Positions 51,102 through 59,633 of a stretch of DNA of 64,000 nucleotides are shown piece by piece. The notes beneath the pieces were generated by a model. It was not told the DNA's origin, did no database searches, and worked only from the letters and a program-made list of their open reading frames with translations. The DNA is from Pseudonocardia autotrophica (lineage in GTDB: Bacteria > Actinomycetota > Actinomycetes > Mycobacteriales > Pseudonocardiaceae). Where the stretch lies: contig NZ_JNYD01000007.1 in NCBI RefSeq assembly GCF_000717175.1, positions 1 to 64,000 of the forward strand. Direction: 5' to 3'. How positions within the stretch are numbered: the stretch's first letter is position 1; each line of letters opens with the position of its first letter. The position numbers and the translations under genes were made by a program.

Positions 51102-52334
51102 ATGAGTCGGACGCGGAAGGTCGCAGCGACCGCCGCCCTGCTCGCGGGGGCCCTCGCCCTCACCGCGTGCAGCACCAACCGGGAAGAGGCGACGGGCGGG
51201 GGCGGAGGTTCCTGCGACACCAGCAAGGGGACCCTCGTCGTCGGGTTCATCGCCCCGCTGTCCGGCAGCCTCTCGGCGCTGGGCCTCGGCATGAAGAACT
51301 CCACCGACCTCGCGGTCAACCAGGCCAACCAGAACTGCACGGTGCCCGGGTACCGGCTCGCGCTGCAGGCCGAGGACGACCAGGCCACCGCCCAGATCGC
51401 CGGTCAGGCCGCCACTAAGCTGGCCTCGGACCCGAACGTCGTCGGCGTCATCGGGACCCTGAACTCCTCCACCGCCCAGTCGGCGGCGCCGATCCTGGCC
51501 AACAAGAAGATCGTCGAGATCTCGCCGGCCAACACCAACCCGGCGCTGACCCAGGGCGACAACTACCAGTCCGCCCCGTCGCGGCCGAACGCCACGTACT
51601 TCCGCACCGCGACCACGGACGCCATCCAGGGCCCGTTCGCGGCGCAGTACATGGTGCAGAAGGCCGGCAAGAAGAACATCGCCGTGATCGACGACGGCAA
51701 GACCTACGGCGCGGGCCTCGCGTCGCAGTTCGCCACCGAGGCCGAGAAGCTCGGCGCCACGGTGGTCGCGCGCGAGAAGGTCGGCGAGAAGGACACGGAC
51801 TTCTCCGGCGTCATCGCCAAGATCCGCCCGACGAACCCCGACGCGGTCTACTACGGCGGCGAGTACCCGGTCGCCGGCCCGCTGTCGAAGCAGCTGGCCG
51901 ACGCGGGCCTCAACATCCCGCTGATGGGCGGCGACGGCATCGTCGACAAGACCTACGTCTCGCTCGGGGGTCGCGAGGGCGACCTGGCCACCAACGTCGG
52001 CGCCCCGCCGGAGCAGCTGCCCAGCGCCAAGGCCTTCATCGACGCCTACGCCGCGGCCGGCTACTCCGAGCCGTTCAGCGCCTACGGCGCGCTGACCTAC
52101 GACGCCGCGAACGTCCTCATCCAGGGCGTGGCGAAGGCGGTCGGCAACGGCACCTTCTCCGACGCCACCCGGGACGGCCTGATCTCCGCGGTCCAGGCCA
52201 CCAACCTCCAGGGTGCGACGGGCGCCATCTCCTTCGACCAGTACGGCGACACCACCAACAAGGTGCTGACCGTGTACTCGGTCCAGGGCGGCGAGTTCAA
52301 GCCGCTGGAGACGGGCACCTACCCGGCCAGCTGA
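51102..52334 (+). CDS. livJ: branched-chain amino acid-type ABC transporter substrate-binding lipoprotein
   Basis: A 410-residue lipoprotein. The signal peptide ends in the lipobox LTACS (Cys about residue 21), so the protein is lipid-anchored outside the membrane. The mature part is a type I periplasmic-binding fold: VVGFIAPLSGSLSALGLGMKN, DDQATAQIAGQAATKLASD, GVIGTLNSSTAQSAAPILAN and the hinge region VIDDGKTYGAGLA, typical of LivJ/Leu-Ile-Val-binding proteins. It feeds the permeases and ATPases encoded next. The ligand could be a branched-chain amino acid, an amide or urea; the fold alone does not decide. ATG after GGAAGGACA. Confidence 0.9.
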   Translation: MSRTRKVAATAALLAGALALTACSTNREEATGGGGGSCDTSKGTLVVGFIAPLSGSLSALGLGMKNSTDLAVNQANQNCTVPGYRLALQAEDDQATAQIAGQAATKLASDPNVVGVIGTLNSSTAQSAAPILANKKIVEISPANTNPALTQGDNYQSAPSRPNATYFRTATTDAIQGPFAAQYMVQKAGKKNIAVIDDGKTYGAGLASQFATEAEKLGATVVAREKVGEKDTDFSGVIAKIRPTNPDAVYYGGEYPVAGPLSKQLADAGLNIPLMGGDGIVDKTYVSLGGREGDLATNVGAPPEQLPSAKAFIDAYAAAGYSEPFSAYGALTYDAANVLIQGVAKAVGNGTFSDATRDGLISAVQATNLQGATGAISFDQYGDTTNKVLTVYSVQGGEFKPLETGTYPAS

Positions 52335-52336
52335 CG

Positions 52337-52406
52337 CGCGTCCCCGACCGGGGGTACGCGACGAGGATGCACGTGAGCGGGGACGGGACACCACCCGTCC
52401 CCGCTC
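52337..52406 (+). terminator. two hairpins between livJ and livH (attenuating terminator)
   Basis: Hairpin 1: CGCGTCCCC/GGGG-ACGCG (52337-52360). Hairpin 2: GAGCGGGGACGGG (52375-52387) with CCCGTCCCCGCTC (52394-52406), a perfect 13-bp stem and 6-nt loop. They occupy the gap between binding protein and permease and probably reduce downstream transcription and protect the livJ mRNA. Confidence 0.75.
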
Positions 52407-52433
52407 GTGCACGCGGTGGAGGAGACCCCTCGT

Positions 52434-53360
52434 TTGTCCACGTTCCTGTCCCAGATCGCGAACGGGCTGGTGCTCGGTTCGCTGATCGCGCTGATCGCGC
52501 TCGGCTACACGATGGTCTACGGGATCATCACGCTGATCAACTTCGCGCACGGTGAGATCTTCATGGTCGGCGCCTACGGCGGCCTGGCCACCCTGACGTA
52601 CATCCTGCCCACGGCGATCGCCACGACCTGGTACTTCGCGCTGCCGATCGCCCTGGTGGCGGGCGCGATCGTCGCGATGCTCATCGCCGTGGCCATGGAG
52701 CGCTTCGCCTACCGGCCGCTGCGCAACGCGCCGCGCCTCGCCCCGCTGATCACCGCCCTCGGCGTGTCGGTCGCGCTGCAGGAGGCCATGCGCGTGTTCT
52801 ACCCGGGGGCCACGGCGGCCCTCCCGTTCCCGAACCTGTTCATCGAGGGCGCCGTCGTCATCCCGATCGGCGACGGCGTGGTGATCCGGTACGTCGGCAT
52901 CCTGTTGATCGTCATGTCGCTGGTGCTGGCCTTCGGCCTCGAGCGGTTCGTGGAGCGGACCCGGCTCGGCCGCGCCATGCGGGCCACCTCGCAGGACCGG
53001 GACGTCGCGCGGCTGATGGGCATCGACCCCGACCGCGTCATCGTGCTGACCTTCGCCATCGGCGGCGCCCTCGCCGGCGTGGCGGGCGTGCTGTACGGCA
53101 GCTACCTCAACAACATCAACATCGACATGGGCTTCCAGAACGGCATCTTCGCGTTCACCGCGGCCGTGCTCGGCGGCATCGGCAACATCCGCGGCGCCGT
53201 GGTCGGCGGCCTGGTGATCGGGCTGGTCAAGGCCCTGGGCGGGCAGTACCTCCCCGGCGGCACGGCCTACGACTACGTCTGGATCTTCGTCGTGCTGATC
53301 ATCGTCCTGGTGTTCCGGCCCCAGGGCTTCTTCGGCGAGTCCGAGCGGGTGCGCGCATGA
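52434..53360 (+). CDS. livH: branched-chain amino acid-type ABC transporter permease LivH
   Basis: A 308-residue permease with about eight helices. GLVLGSLIALIALGYTMVYG and LINFAHGEIFMVGAY are the standard LivH opening, and AVLGGIGNIRGAVVGGLVIG is the EAA-like coupling region that contacts the ATPases. I chose TTG at 52434 because GGAGGAG lies nine bases upstream; a GTG at 52407 would place that ribosome site inside the coding region. The stop overlaps the next start (ATGA). LivH and LivM form the membrane channel. Confidence 0.9.
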   Translation: MSTFLSQIANGLVLGSLIALIALGYTMVYGIITLINFAHGEIFMVGAYGGLATLTYILPTAIATTWYFALPIALVAGAIVAMLIAVAMERFAYRPLRNAPRLAPLITALGVSVALQEAMRVFYPGATAALPFPNLFIEGAVVIPIGDGVVIRYVGILLIVMSLVLAFGLERFVERTRLGRAMRATSQDRDVARLMGIDPDRVIVLTFAIGGALAGVAGVLYGSYLNNINIDMGFQNGIFAFTAAVLGGIGNIRGAVVGGLVIGLVKALGGQYLPGGTAYDYVWIFVVLIIVLVFRPQGFFGESERVRA

Positions 53361-55138
53361 CCACCACCGCGACCCCCGAGACCCCGGCCACGCCCGCGGC
53401 CCGGCCGCGGCACACCGGCCGGTTCGCCCGGCTGCTCGACGCGGCCGCGCCCCGCTCCACCGTCCTCATGATCGTCGGCGGGGTGCTCACGCTGGTGGGC
53501 GCCTACCTGCCGTGGGTGACCTTCGTGCTCAACGAGGGGCCCTACCCGGAGAAGGCGACCCTCAACTTCTTCGTCGACCCGTTCGGCGTCACCGGCTTCC
53601 GGCTGCACCTGGTGATCCTGGGGCTGGCCGCGATCGTGGTGGCGGCCCTGCGGCGGATCCCGGCGCGGCACCGCATCGTGCGCGGGCTCGGGATCGGCGC
53701 CACCGTCGTCGCCCTGATCAACGGCCTGTGGATCACGGTCGAGGGCGGCGGGCTCGGCGCGATCACCGCGTCCGAGGGGACGATCGCGTTCGGCTCGATC
53801 GTCGCGCTGGTCGGCGGCCTGGTCACCGTGCTCGGCGCGAGCGCGGGCGGGCTCGAGCGCAAGCCGGTGTGGACCTGGACGCTGCCCTGGTGGGTGGAGT
53901 GGATCCTGCTCGTCGTCCTGTTCGTGATCGTGCTGCTGCTGGTGGCGGCGGTGCTCACGAGCGGCGGTCAGGGCGGGGTCGTCAACCCCTACGCCGGCGT
54001 CGTGTTCCTGTCGTTGCTGGCGGCCCTGGGCGGCGCGTTCGCCGCGCTCAACGCCTCCGGCCTGCTCACCTGGGTCTCCGCGGTCTCGGAGCGGCACCGC
54101 ACGTTCAGCGTGATCGTGCTGCTGATCGTGGCCCTGCTGCTGCCGCTGACCAGCGCCGGCACCGAGTACTGGATGACGGTGGCGTCGAACATCGGCGTCT
54201 ACGCGGCCACGGCGATCGGGCTCAACATCGTGGTCGGCCTCGCCGGCCTGCTCGACCTCGGGTACGTCGCGTTCCTCGGCATCGGCGCCTTCGTGGCGGC
54301 GAACCTGTCCGGGGCGGCGGCCTCGCAGATCGGCATCCACCTGCCGTTCGTGCTGGTCATGATCATCTCGTCCGTCGTGGCCGGGATGTTCGGCGCGATC
54401 GTCGGCTCGCCGACCCTGCGGGTGCGCGGCGACTACCTGGCGATCGTCACGCTGGCCTTCGGTGAGATCTTCGTCCGCAGCGCGCAGAACAACATCGGCG
54501 GGCTGACGGGCGGCGCCAACGCCATCCCGAACATCCCGGCGGTGGGCGTCGGCGACTTCAAGTTCTCGGACTCCGTCGTGATCGGGAGCCTGCGGCTGCC
54601 CTCGGGCGTCCTGTACTACTTCCTGATCGTGCTGCTGGTCGCGGCCGTGATGCTGGTGTTCGCGCACCTCAAGAACTCCCGGCTCGGCCGGGCGTGGATC
54701 GCCATCCGCGAGGACGAGGACGCCGCCAGCGCCATGGGCATCCGGACCGGCCCGATCAAGATCCTGGCCTTCCTCATCGGCGCGATGCTCGCCGGCCTCG
54801 CGGGCGCGTTCTTCGCGCACAAGACGGCCGTCGTCGCCTACGACTCCTTCCGGTTCCTGGAGTCGGTCACGCTGCTCGCCGCGGTCATCCTCGGCGGCAT
54901 GGGCACGATCCCCGGCGCCGTGCTCGGCGCGTCGATCCTGTTCGTGCTGCCGGAGAAGCTGCGCGAGTTCTCCGACTACCGGCTGCTGCTGTTCGGCCTG
55001 GCCCTGGTGCTCATCATGCGGTTCCGGCCGCAGGGCATCGTGCCGGACCGGCACCGCAAGGCGGAGCTGACCGACCCCGACGTCGAGGACGTCGCCAAGG
55101 AGGGCCCCGGGCCCCTTCCGACGAGGGTGGAGCCGTGA
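53357..55138 (+). CDS. livM: branched-chain amino acid-type ABC transporter permease LivM with N-terminal membrane extension
   Basis: A 593-residue permease. The C-terminal 330 residues are ordinary LivM: NIGVYAATAIGLNIVVGLAGLLDLGYVAFLGIGAF, LRVRGDYLAIVTLAFGEI, NSRLGRAWIAIREDEDAASAMGI and the coupling segment TLLAAVILGGMGTIPG. The first 250 residues add five or six extra helices not present in the 300-420-residue textbook LivM, with hydrophobic spans near 35-52, 85-100, 110-130, 140-165, 180-205 and 215-240. The extension may be regulatory or a fused small membrane protein. It overlaps livH at ATGA and livG at GTGA. Confidence 0.9.
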   Translation: MTTTATPETPATPAARPRHTGRFARLLDAAAPRSTVLMIVGGVLTLVGAYLPWVTFVLNEGPYPEKATLNFFVDPFGVTGFRLHLVILGLAAIVVAALRRIPARHRIVRGLGIGATVVALINGLWITVEGGGLGAITASEGTIAFGSIVALVGGLVTVLGASAGGLERKPVWTWTLPWWVEWILLVVLFVIVLLLVAAVLTSGGQGGVVNPYAGVVFLSLLAALGGAFAALNASGLLTWVSAVSERHRTFSVIVLLIVALLLPLTSAGTEYWMTVASNIGVYAATAIGLNIVVGLAGLLDLGYVAFLGIGAFVAANLSGAAASQIGIHLPFVLVMIISSVVAGMFGAIVGSPTLRVRGDYLAIVTLAFGEIFVRSAQNNIGGLTGGANAIPNIPAVGVGDFKFSDSVVIGSLRLPSGVLYYFLIVLLVAAVMLVFAHLKNSRLGRAWIAIREDEDAASAMGIRTGPIKILAFLIGAMLAGLAGAFFAHKTAVVAYDSFRFLESVTLLAAVILGGMGTIPGAVLGASILFVLPEKLREFSDYRLLLFGLALVLIMRFRPQGIVPDRHRKAELTDPDVEDVAKEGPGPLPTRVEP

Positions 55139-56139
55139 GCGAGAACCCCCAGACCGCGGACGGCACGCCCACGGACGGCACGACCACGGACGGCACGACC
55201 ACCGACGGCACCTCGGCGGCGGCCGAGGCCGTGGTGGAGGTGGAGGCCCCTCCCGAGGAGGTCACCGCCGAGCTCGCCGAGGACATGCACATCGCCACCG
55301 GCACCCGGGAGCCGATCCTCGTGTCGTCCGGCGTGACGATGCAGTTCGGCGGCCTGCGTGCGCTCAGCGACGTGAACCTGTCGCTGCACGAGGGCGAGAT
55401 CATCGGCCTGATCGGGCCCAACGGGGCGGGGAAGACGACCTTCTTCAACTGCCTCACCGGGCTCTACACGCCGACCTCGGGCCAGGTCACGCTGCGCGGC
55501 AGGGCGATGCCGCAGGACCCGGCGCGGGTCACCGAGGCGGGTGTGGCCCGGACGTTCCAGAACATCCGGCTCTTCCCCTCGATGACCGCCACGGAGAACG
55601 TGCTGGTCGGGCGGCACGTGCGGATGAAGCAGGGGCCGATCTCGTCGCTGCTGCACGGGCCGCGGTTCCGGCGCAGCGAGGCCGAGGCGGCGGAGCGGGC
55701 GGAGAAGCTGCTCGCGTTCGTCGGGCTGACCCGCTTCTCCGACGAGCTCGCCCGCAACCTGCCCTACGGCGACCAGCGGCGGCTCGAGATCGCCCGCGCG
55801 CTCGCCACGGACCCGTCGGTGCTGCTGCTCGACGAGCCCACCGCGGGCATGAACGCGCAGGAGACCGAGGCCACCCGGCAGCTGATCTTCGCGATCCGGG
55901 ACCTGGGCGTGTCGGTGGTCGTGATCGAGCACGACACCAAGTTCATCTTCACGCTGTGCGACCGGGTGCTGGTGCTGGTCCAGGGCGAGCTGCTGGTCGA
56001 GGGCTCGCCGGACGAGGTGCGCGGCGACCCCCGGGTCGTCGAGGCCTACCTCGGCGCCCCGCCCGAGGAGGTCTCGGCGCAGCTGCAGACCGGCGGTGCG
56101 GCGGACGGGGCCGGCACGGCAGAGGGGAAGTCCGAGTAA
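55135..56139 (+). CDS. livG: branched-chain amino acid-type ABC transporter ATPase LivG
   Basis: A 334-residue ATPase. Walker A LIGPNGAGKTTFFN, the LivG-type Q-loop TFQNIRLFPSMTATENV, signature NLPYGDQRRLEIARAL and Walker B LLLDEPTAGMN are intact. The first 60 residues are an acidic low-complexity lead: four 15-base units (55152-55211) encode DGT repeats (TPTDGTTTDGT), followed by an acidic helix. That lead is unusual for LivG and may be cytosolic disorder. The start GTG overlaps the livM stop. The stop codon overlaps livF (TAATG). Confidence 0.92.
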   Translation: MSENPQTADGTPTDGTTTDGTTTDGTSAAAEAVVEVEAPPEEVTAELAEDMHIATGTREPILVSSGVTMQFGGLRALSDVNLSLHEGEIIGLIGPNGAGKTTFFNCLTGLYTPTSGQVTLRGRAMPQDPARVTEAGVARTFQNIRLFPSMTATENVLVGRHVRMKQGPISSLLHGPRFRRSEAEAAERAEKLLAFVGLTRFSDELARNLPYGDQRRLEIARALATDPSVLLLDEPTAGMNAQETEATRQLIFAIRDLGVSVVVIEHDTKFIFTLCDRVLVLVQGELLVEGSPDEVRGDPRVVEAYLGAPPEEVSAQLQTGGAADGAGTAEGKSE

Positions 56140-56861
56140 TGACGTTCCTGTCCGTCCGCGACCTGGTGGTCGCCTACGGCGCCATCCAGGCCGTCCGCGG
56201 CGTGACGTTCGACGTCGAGCAGGGCCAGATCGTCTCCCTGATCGGCTCGAACGGCGCCGGCAAGACGACCACGCTGCGCACCCTGTCCGGGCTGCTCCGG
56301 CCGGTCTCCGGGACGATCGAGTTCGACGGCACACCGATCCAGAAGATGCCGGCGCACGAGATCCTCTCCCGGGGCGTGGCGCACAGCCCGGAGGGCCGCC
56401 GGCTGTTCGCCCGCATGTCGGTCGAGGAGAACCTGCGGCTCGGCGCGTACACCCGCAAGGACGAGTCCGGCATCGCGCAGGACATGCAGCGCGTGTTCGA
56501 CCTGTTCCCGGTGCTGGGGGAGCGGCGCGCCAACAAGGCCGGCCTGTTCTCCGGCGGCGAGCAGCAGATGCTCGCGATCGGCCGCGCGCTGATGTCCCGG
56601 CCGAAGCTGCTCATGCTCGACGAGCCGTCCATGGGGCTCTCGCCGATCATGACCCAGCGGATCTTCGACACCGTCAGGGAGCTGCGCGACGAGGGCACCA
56701 CGGTGCTCCTGGTCGAGCAGAACGCGCTGGCCGCGCTGGCGTTGTCGGACAAGGCCTACGTGATCGACCTCGGCCGCACCACGCTCTCCGGCTCGGGCGC
56801 CGAGCTCCTCGCCGACCCGCGGGTGCAGGAGGCCTACCTCGGCGAGAACGTCGGCACCTGA
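56139..56861 (+). CDS. livF: branched-chain amino acid-type ABC transporter ATPase LivF
   Basis: A 240-residue ATPase, normal LivF length. Walker A LIGSNGAGKTTTLR, Q-loop region VAHSPEGRRLFARMSVEEN, signature LFSGGEQQMLAIGRAL and Walker B LLMLDEPSMGLSP are all present. It pairs with LivG to power import through LivHM. Last gene of the operon, followed four bases later by a 40-bp perfect palindrome that should terminate transcription. Confidence 0.94.
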   Translation: MTFLSVRDLVVAYGAIQAVRGVTFDVEQGQIVSLIGSNGAGKTTTLRTLSGLLRPVSGTIEFDGTPIQKMPAHEILSRGVAHSPEGRRLFARMSVEENLRLGAYTRKDESGIAQDMQRVFDLFPVLGERRANKAGLFSGGEQQMLAIGRALMSRPKLLMLDEPSMGLSPIMTQRIFDTVRELRDEGTTVLLVEQNALAALALSDKAYVIDLGRTTLSGSGAELLADPRVQEAYLGENVGT

Positions 56862-56865
56862 TCCT

Positions 56866-56905
56866 GTGAGTGGCGATAGTCGCTATAGCGACTATCGCCA
56901 CTCAC
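56866..56905. repeat. 40-bp perfect palindrome beginning GTGAGTGGCGATAG
   Basis: Bases 56866-56885 are the exact reverse complement of 56886-56905, with no loop. It lies between the livF stop and the convergent thioesterase, whose stop codon is inside it. As RNA it would form a very stable hairpin on either strand. Its ends (GTGAGTG..CACTCAC) recur in the element at 57356-57395. Confidence 0.95.
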
Positions 56906-57336
56906 GAGGGGCGGACGGTGGGCTCGGTGTCCCGGTGCAGGCAGGTGAGCTTGGCTGTGCAGGTCCGGCGGCCCTGCTCGTCGGTCAGCACGATCTCGTG
57001 GGTCGAGGTGCTGCGGCCGACGTGGATGGGCCGGGCCACGCCCGTCACGAACCCCTCGGTGGCCGCGCGGTGGTGCGTGCACGCCAGCTCGAGCCCGACC
57101 GGGAAGCGCTCCGGCAGCGCGTGCATCGCCGCGAGGACCGAGCCGAGCGTCTCCGCCAGCACGCCGCTCGCCCCGCCGTGCAGCAGGCCGTAGGGCTGGC
57201 GGTTGCCGTCGACCGGCATGCGCCCCCGCACCTCCTCCAGCGACGCGGAGAGGATCTCGATCCCCATCCGGTCGTTCAGCTGGCCGGCCACCGTGGGGCC
57301 GTGCAGGGAGGGGAGCTGGGAGGCGTCGATCGGCAC
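56902..57336 (-). CDS. PaaI-family hotdog thioesterase
   Basis: A 144-residue single hotdog domain. VDGNRQPYGLLHGGASGVLAETLGS is the family's HGG active-site region, where the Asn/Gln before LLHGG and the following Glu are the catalytic elements. LACTHHRAATEGFVTGVARPIHVGRSTSTHEI completes the fold. Such enzymes hydrolyse aryl- or acyl-CoA; some act on 1,4-dihydroxy-2-naphthoyl-CoA in menaquinone synthesis, which the HHRAA sequence would allow. GTG start. Both flanks are long palindromes of one family, and the last codon lies within one of them. Confidence 0.85.
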   Translation of the reverse strand: MPIDASQLPSLHGPTVAGQLNDRMGIEILSASLEEVRGRMPVDGNRQPYGLLHGGASGVLAETLGSVLAAMHALPERFPVGLELACTHHRAATEGFVTGVARPIHVGRSTSTHEIVLTDEQGRRTCTAKLTCLHRDTEPTVRPS

Positions 57337-57355
57337 CGCCCGAATCTAGCCACCC

Positions 57356-57395
57356 GTGAGTGCCTACTGCCCCTAGAGGGGCGGTAGCCACTCAC
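57356..57395. repeat. 40-bp imperfect palindrome related to the element at 56866
   Basis: GTGAGTGCCTACTGCCCC (57356-57373) pairs with GGGGCGGTAGCCACTCAC (57378-57395) except one mismatch and one T:G. Outer seven bases are identical to the element at 56866-56905; the centre differs. It lies between the HTH_42 gene stop and the thioesterase start and probably terminates the former. Confidence 0.9.
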
Positions 57396-57416
57396 GACCC
57401 CGGTCGACCTGCGCGT

Positions 57417-58496
57417 TCACGACCAGACGACGTCGGCGCCGGCCCGCGTCGCGACGGCCTTCCGGACGGCGGCCGGAAGCCGGGTGAACGCCCGCACCGT
57501 GATCGTCTCGTCGGAGCGCTCCCACACCCCGGCCACCCGCCCGTCGACGACGAGCACCGGCGAGATCCACCCGGCCGTGCGGCTGACCTCGGACTCCCGC
57601 CCCTCCGGGATCGCCCGCCGGCGGTGGCTGAGCGGCGCGATGACCCAGGGGTCGAAGCCGGGCAGCAGGAACGGGCCGTCCCCGGGGTGCTCGCCCGCGG
57701 CCGGGACGGCGGCGAGCGCGTCGGCGTCCTCGGCCCGGACCACGAACCCCGCCTCGTCGTCGATCTCGACCGGCACCACCGGCGCGGCCTTGATCCACCG
57801 CTTCGCCGGCGCAGGCTGTTCGCCCCACCACCGCGCGACGTCGGGCGCCGTCGCCGGGCCGTTGACGGCCAGGAACCGCAGCAGGACGGCCCGGTTCGCC
57901 TCGGCGGCCGCCCACCCGTCGAGCGGGCGGCCGAGCCAGCCGGCGGGGGAGACGAAGGTGCCGTCCGGCCCCGAGCAGAGCAGCCCGCGGGCGGCGGCCG
58001 GCTTGAGCAGCGCGCCCCAGCTCGTCGCCAGCGGCCCGGCCACCTCCGGCCGGCCGAGGTCCGCGCACACCCGCTCGACGAGCTCGGCGCGGGTGACCGG
58101 CTCCGCGTCGAGCACCCGCCCGATCGCGCCCGTGATCGCGTGCAGGGTCTCACCGGAGACGCCGTGCTCCCGCTCCCAGGAGGGCGGGAAGCGGCGGCGC
58201 GACTCGCGGTCGGTGAGCGCCGCCGCCCACAGCCCGAGCTCGTCGGCCGGCAGCAGGTGCAGCGTCCCGCGCATCGCCCAGGTCCGGACCAGGGCACGGC
58301 GGGACCACAGGGCCGCGTCGACGCCGTCGGAGCTGCCGCGGACGGCCGCGATCGCCACGCTGCTCGACGCCACCTGCGCGTGGATGCCGGTCAGCCGGCG
58401 CGCGACCTCGACCGCGTCCGATTCGCCGCGGGTCAGCAGCTGGCGCTCCGCCCGCCACCGCGTGACCTGCCGCCAGGTGACCCGCAGGAGGGTCAT
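57417..58496 (-). CDS. winged-helix HTH_42 protein, AlkZ/YcaQ DNA glycosylase-like
   Basis: A 359-residue protein of the HTH_42 family (PF06224), which includes the interstrand-crosslink glycosylases AlkZ and YcaQ/AlkX. The N-terminal region has LTGIHAQVASSSVAIAAVR, TWAMRGTLHLLPADELG and later GPATAPDVARWWGE, the three winged-helix units. In characterised members a QxQ or QxD motif is catalytic; the equivalent here appears to be HAQ. It therefore could excise bulky or crosslinked bases, or could be a non-catalytic family member. The stop codon of the upstream methyltransferase overlaps its start (ATGA), so the two are made together. Confidence 0.8.
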   Translation of the reverse strand: MTLLRVTWRQVTRWRAERQLLTRGESDAVEVARRLTGIHAQVASSSVAIAAVRGSSDGVDAALWSRRALVRTWAMRGTLHLLPADELGLWAAALTDRESRRRFPPSWEREHGVSGETLHAITGAIGRVLDAEPVTRAELVERVCADLGRPEVAGPLATSWGALLKPAAARGLLCSGPDGTFVSPAGWLGRPLDGWAAAEANRAVLLRFLAVNGPATAPDVARWWGEQPAPAKRWIKAAPVVPVEIDDEAGFVVRAEDADALAAVPAAGEHPGDGPFLLPGFDPWVIAPLSHRRRAIPEGRESEVSRTAGWISPVLVVDGRVAGVWERSDETITVRAFTRLPAAVRKAVATRAGADVVWS

Positions 58497-59311
58497 GCCG
58501 GGCGGTGGGTCACGAAGATCGCCGTGCCCGGGAACAGCTCGCCCCGCAGCGGCGACCACTGGCCCCACACCCGGTCGAAGCCGTCGGGCCACTCCGGCTC
58601 GACGAGGTCGTCGAGCACCAGGCCGGCCGCGACGACGTCCCGCACCCGGTCGCCCAGCGTCCGGTGGTGCTCGACGTACGTCGCCCGGCCCTCGCCGTCG
58701 ACCTCGAGGTAGGGGGTCCGGTCGAAGTACGACTGGGTGACGGTCAGCCCGCCGGGCCCCGGGTCGTCGGAGAACATCCAGCGCATGGGGTGGTTGACCG
58801 CGAACACCCAGCGGCCGCCGGGCCGCAGCACCCGGTGCACCTCTCGCATCACCTGCACCGGCTCGGCCACGAACGGCACCGCCCCGAAGGCCGAGCAGGC
58901 GAGGTCGAAGGAGCCGTCGGCGAACGGCAGGTGCTCGGCGCCCGCCTGGACGAGCGGGACGTCGATCCCGGTCCGGGCGTTGAGGTCGGCGGCGGCCCGC
59001 AGCATCCCGCGGGACAGGTCCAGCGCGACGGGCTCGGCCCCCTGCACCCGCAGCCAGCGCGAACACGGCGCCGACCCGCACCCGACCTCCAGCACGCGAC
59101 GCCCGGCGACCTCGCCGAGCAGCCCGGCCTCGGCCTCGTGCAGGCCCTCGGGACACCACACGAACTCGGCGTCGCCGATGTCCGGGCCGTGCTCGGCGAG
59201 GTAGTCCGCGGCGTCGGCGTCCCACCAGGCGCGGCTGGCCCGTTCGGACTCCGCGGCACCCACCGTCCGGCGGGCGATCCCGGCCGTCCCGAGCACCTCC
59301 TCGGCGCTCAT
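58493..59311 (-). CDS. class I SAM-dependent methyltransferase (Methyltransf_11 type)
   Basis: A 272-residue methyltransferase. Motif I is VLEVGCGSAPCSRWL, the acidic loop is VALDLSRGML, motif post-I AEHLPFADGSFDLACSAFGAVPF, and motif IV HRVLRPGGRWVFAVNHPMRW. The latter two are characteristic of an actinobacterial subgroup with an N-terminal helix around SRAWWDADAADYLAEHG. Substrate unknown. It is translationally coupled to the HTH_42/AlkZ-like gene, an arrangement I have no named precedent for. Confidence 0.87.
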   Translation of the reverse strand: MSAEEVLGTAGIARRTVGAAESERASRAWWDADAADYLAEHGPDIGDAEFVWCPEGLHEAEAGLLGEVAGRRVLEVGCGSAPCSRWLRVQGAEPVALDLSRGMLRAAADLNARTGIDVPLVQAGAEHLPFADGSFDLACSAFGAVPFVAEPVQVMREVHRVLRPGGRWVFAVNHPMRWMFSDDPGPGGLTVTQSYFDRTPYLEVDGEGRATYVEHHRTLGDRVRDVVAAGLVLDDLVEPEWPDGFDRVWGQWSPLRGELFPGTAIFVTHRPA

Positions 59312-59409
59312 CGCCGGTCCCGGCGGGGCGTCCGCGCGCTCATGATCGATCCACCCGACACGTGCAGCTCACGCCCCGGATCGTCCCAGTTCCACACCGG
59401 GGACCCGCA

Positions 59410-59439
59410 TTGCCCCGCTGATCGGGTGCCGCGTAGCAT
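59410..59439 (+). promoter_or_regulatory. candidate rpsA promoter (TTGCCC-N18-TAGCAT) and long leader
   Basis: TTGCCC (59410-59415) and TAGCAT (59434-59439) with an 18-bp spacer resemble a housekeeping promoter. Transcription from it would give a leader of about 190 nt before rpsA. The interval 59312-59633 contains no supported gene and the leader may carry S1 autoregulatory structure. Confidence 0.4.
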
Positions 59440-59633
59440 GACCCGTACCCGTGGTCAACGTGTGCGGGGCCGACTCGAGCTGGTGCACGAGGGGCTCGCG
59501 GCGCTCGATCACCCGCGGGGAATCGACGATCGAAGGTGACTGTTACACGCACCATCCAGTCACGGCTACATCCACCGACCGGCCGCCCGTGACGCGGCCA
59601 CAACCGAAGACATCCACCGGAGCACCCCACTAC

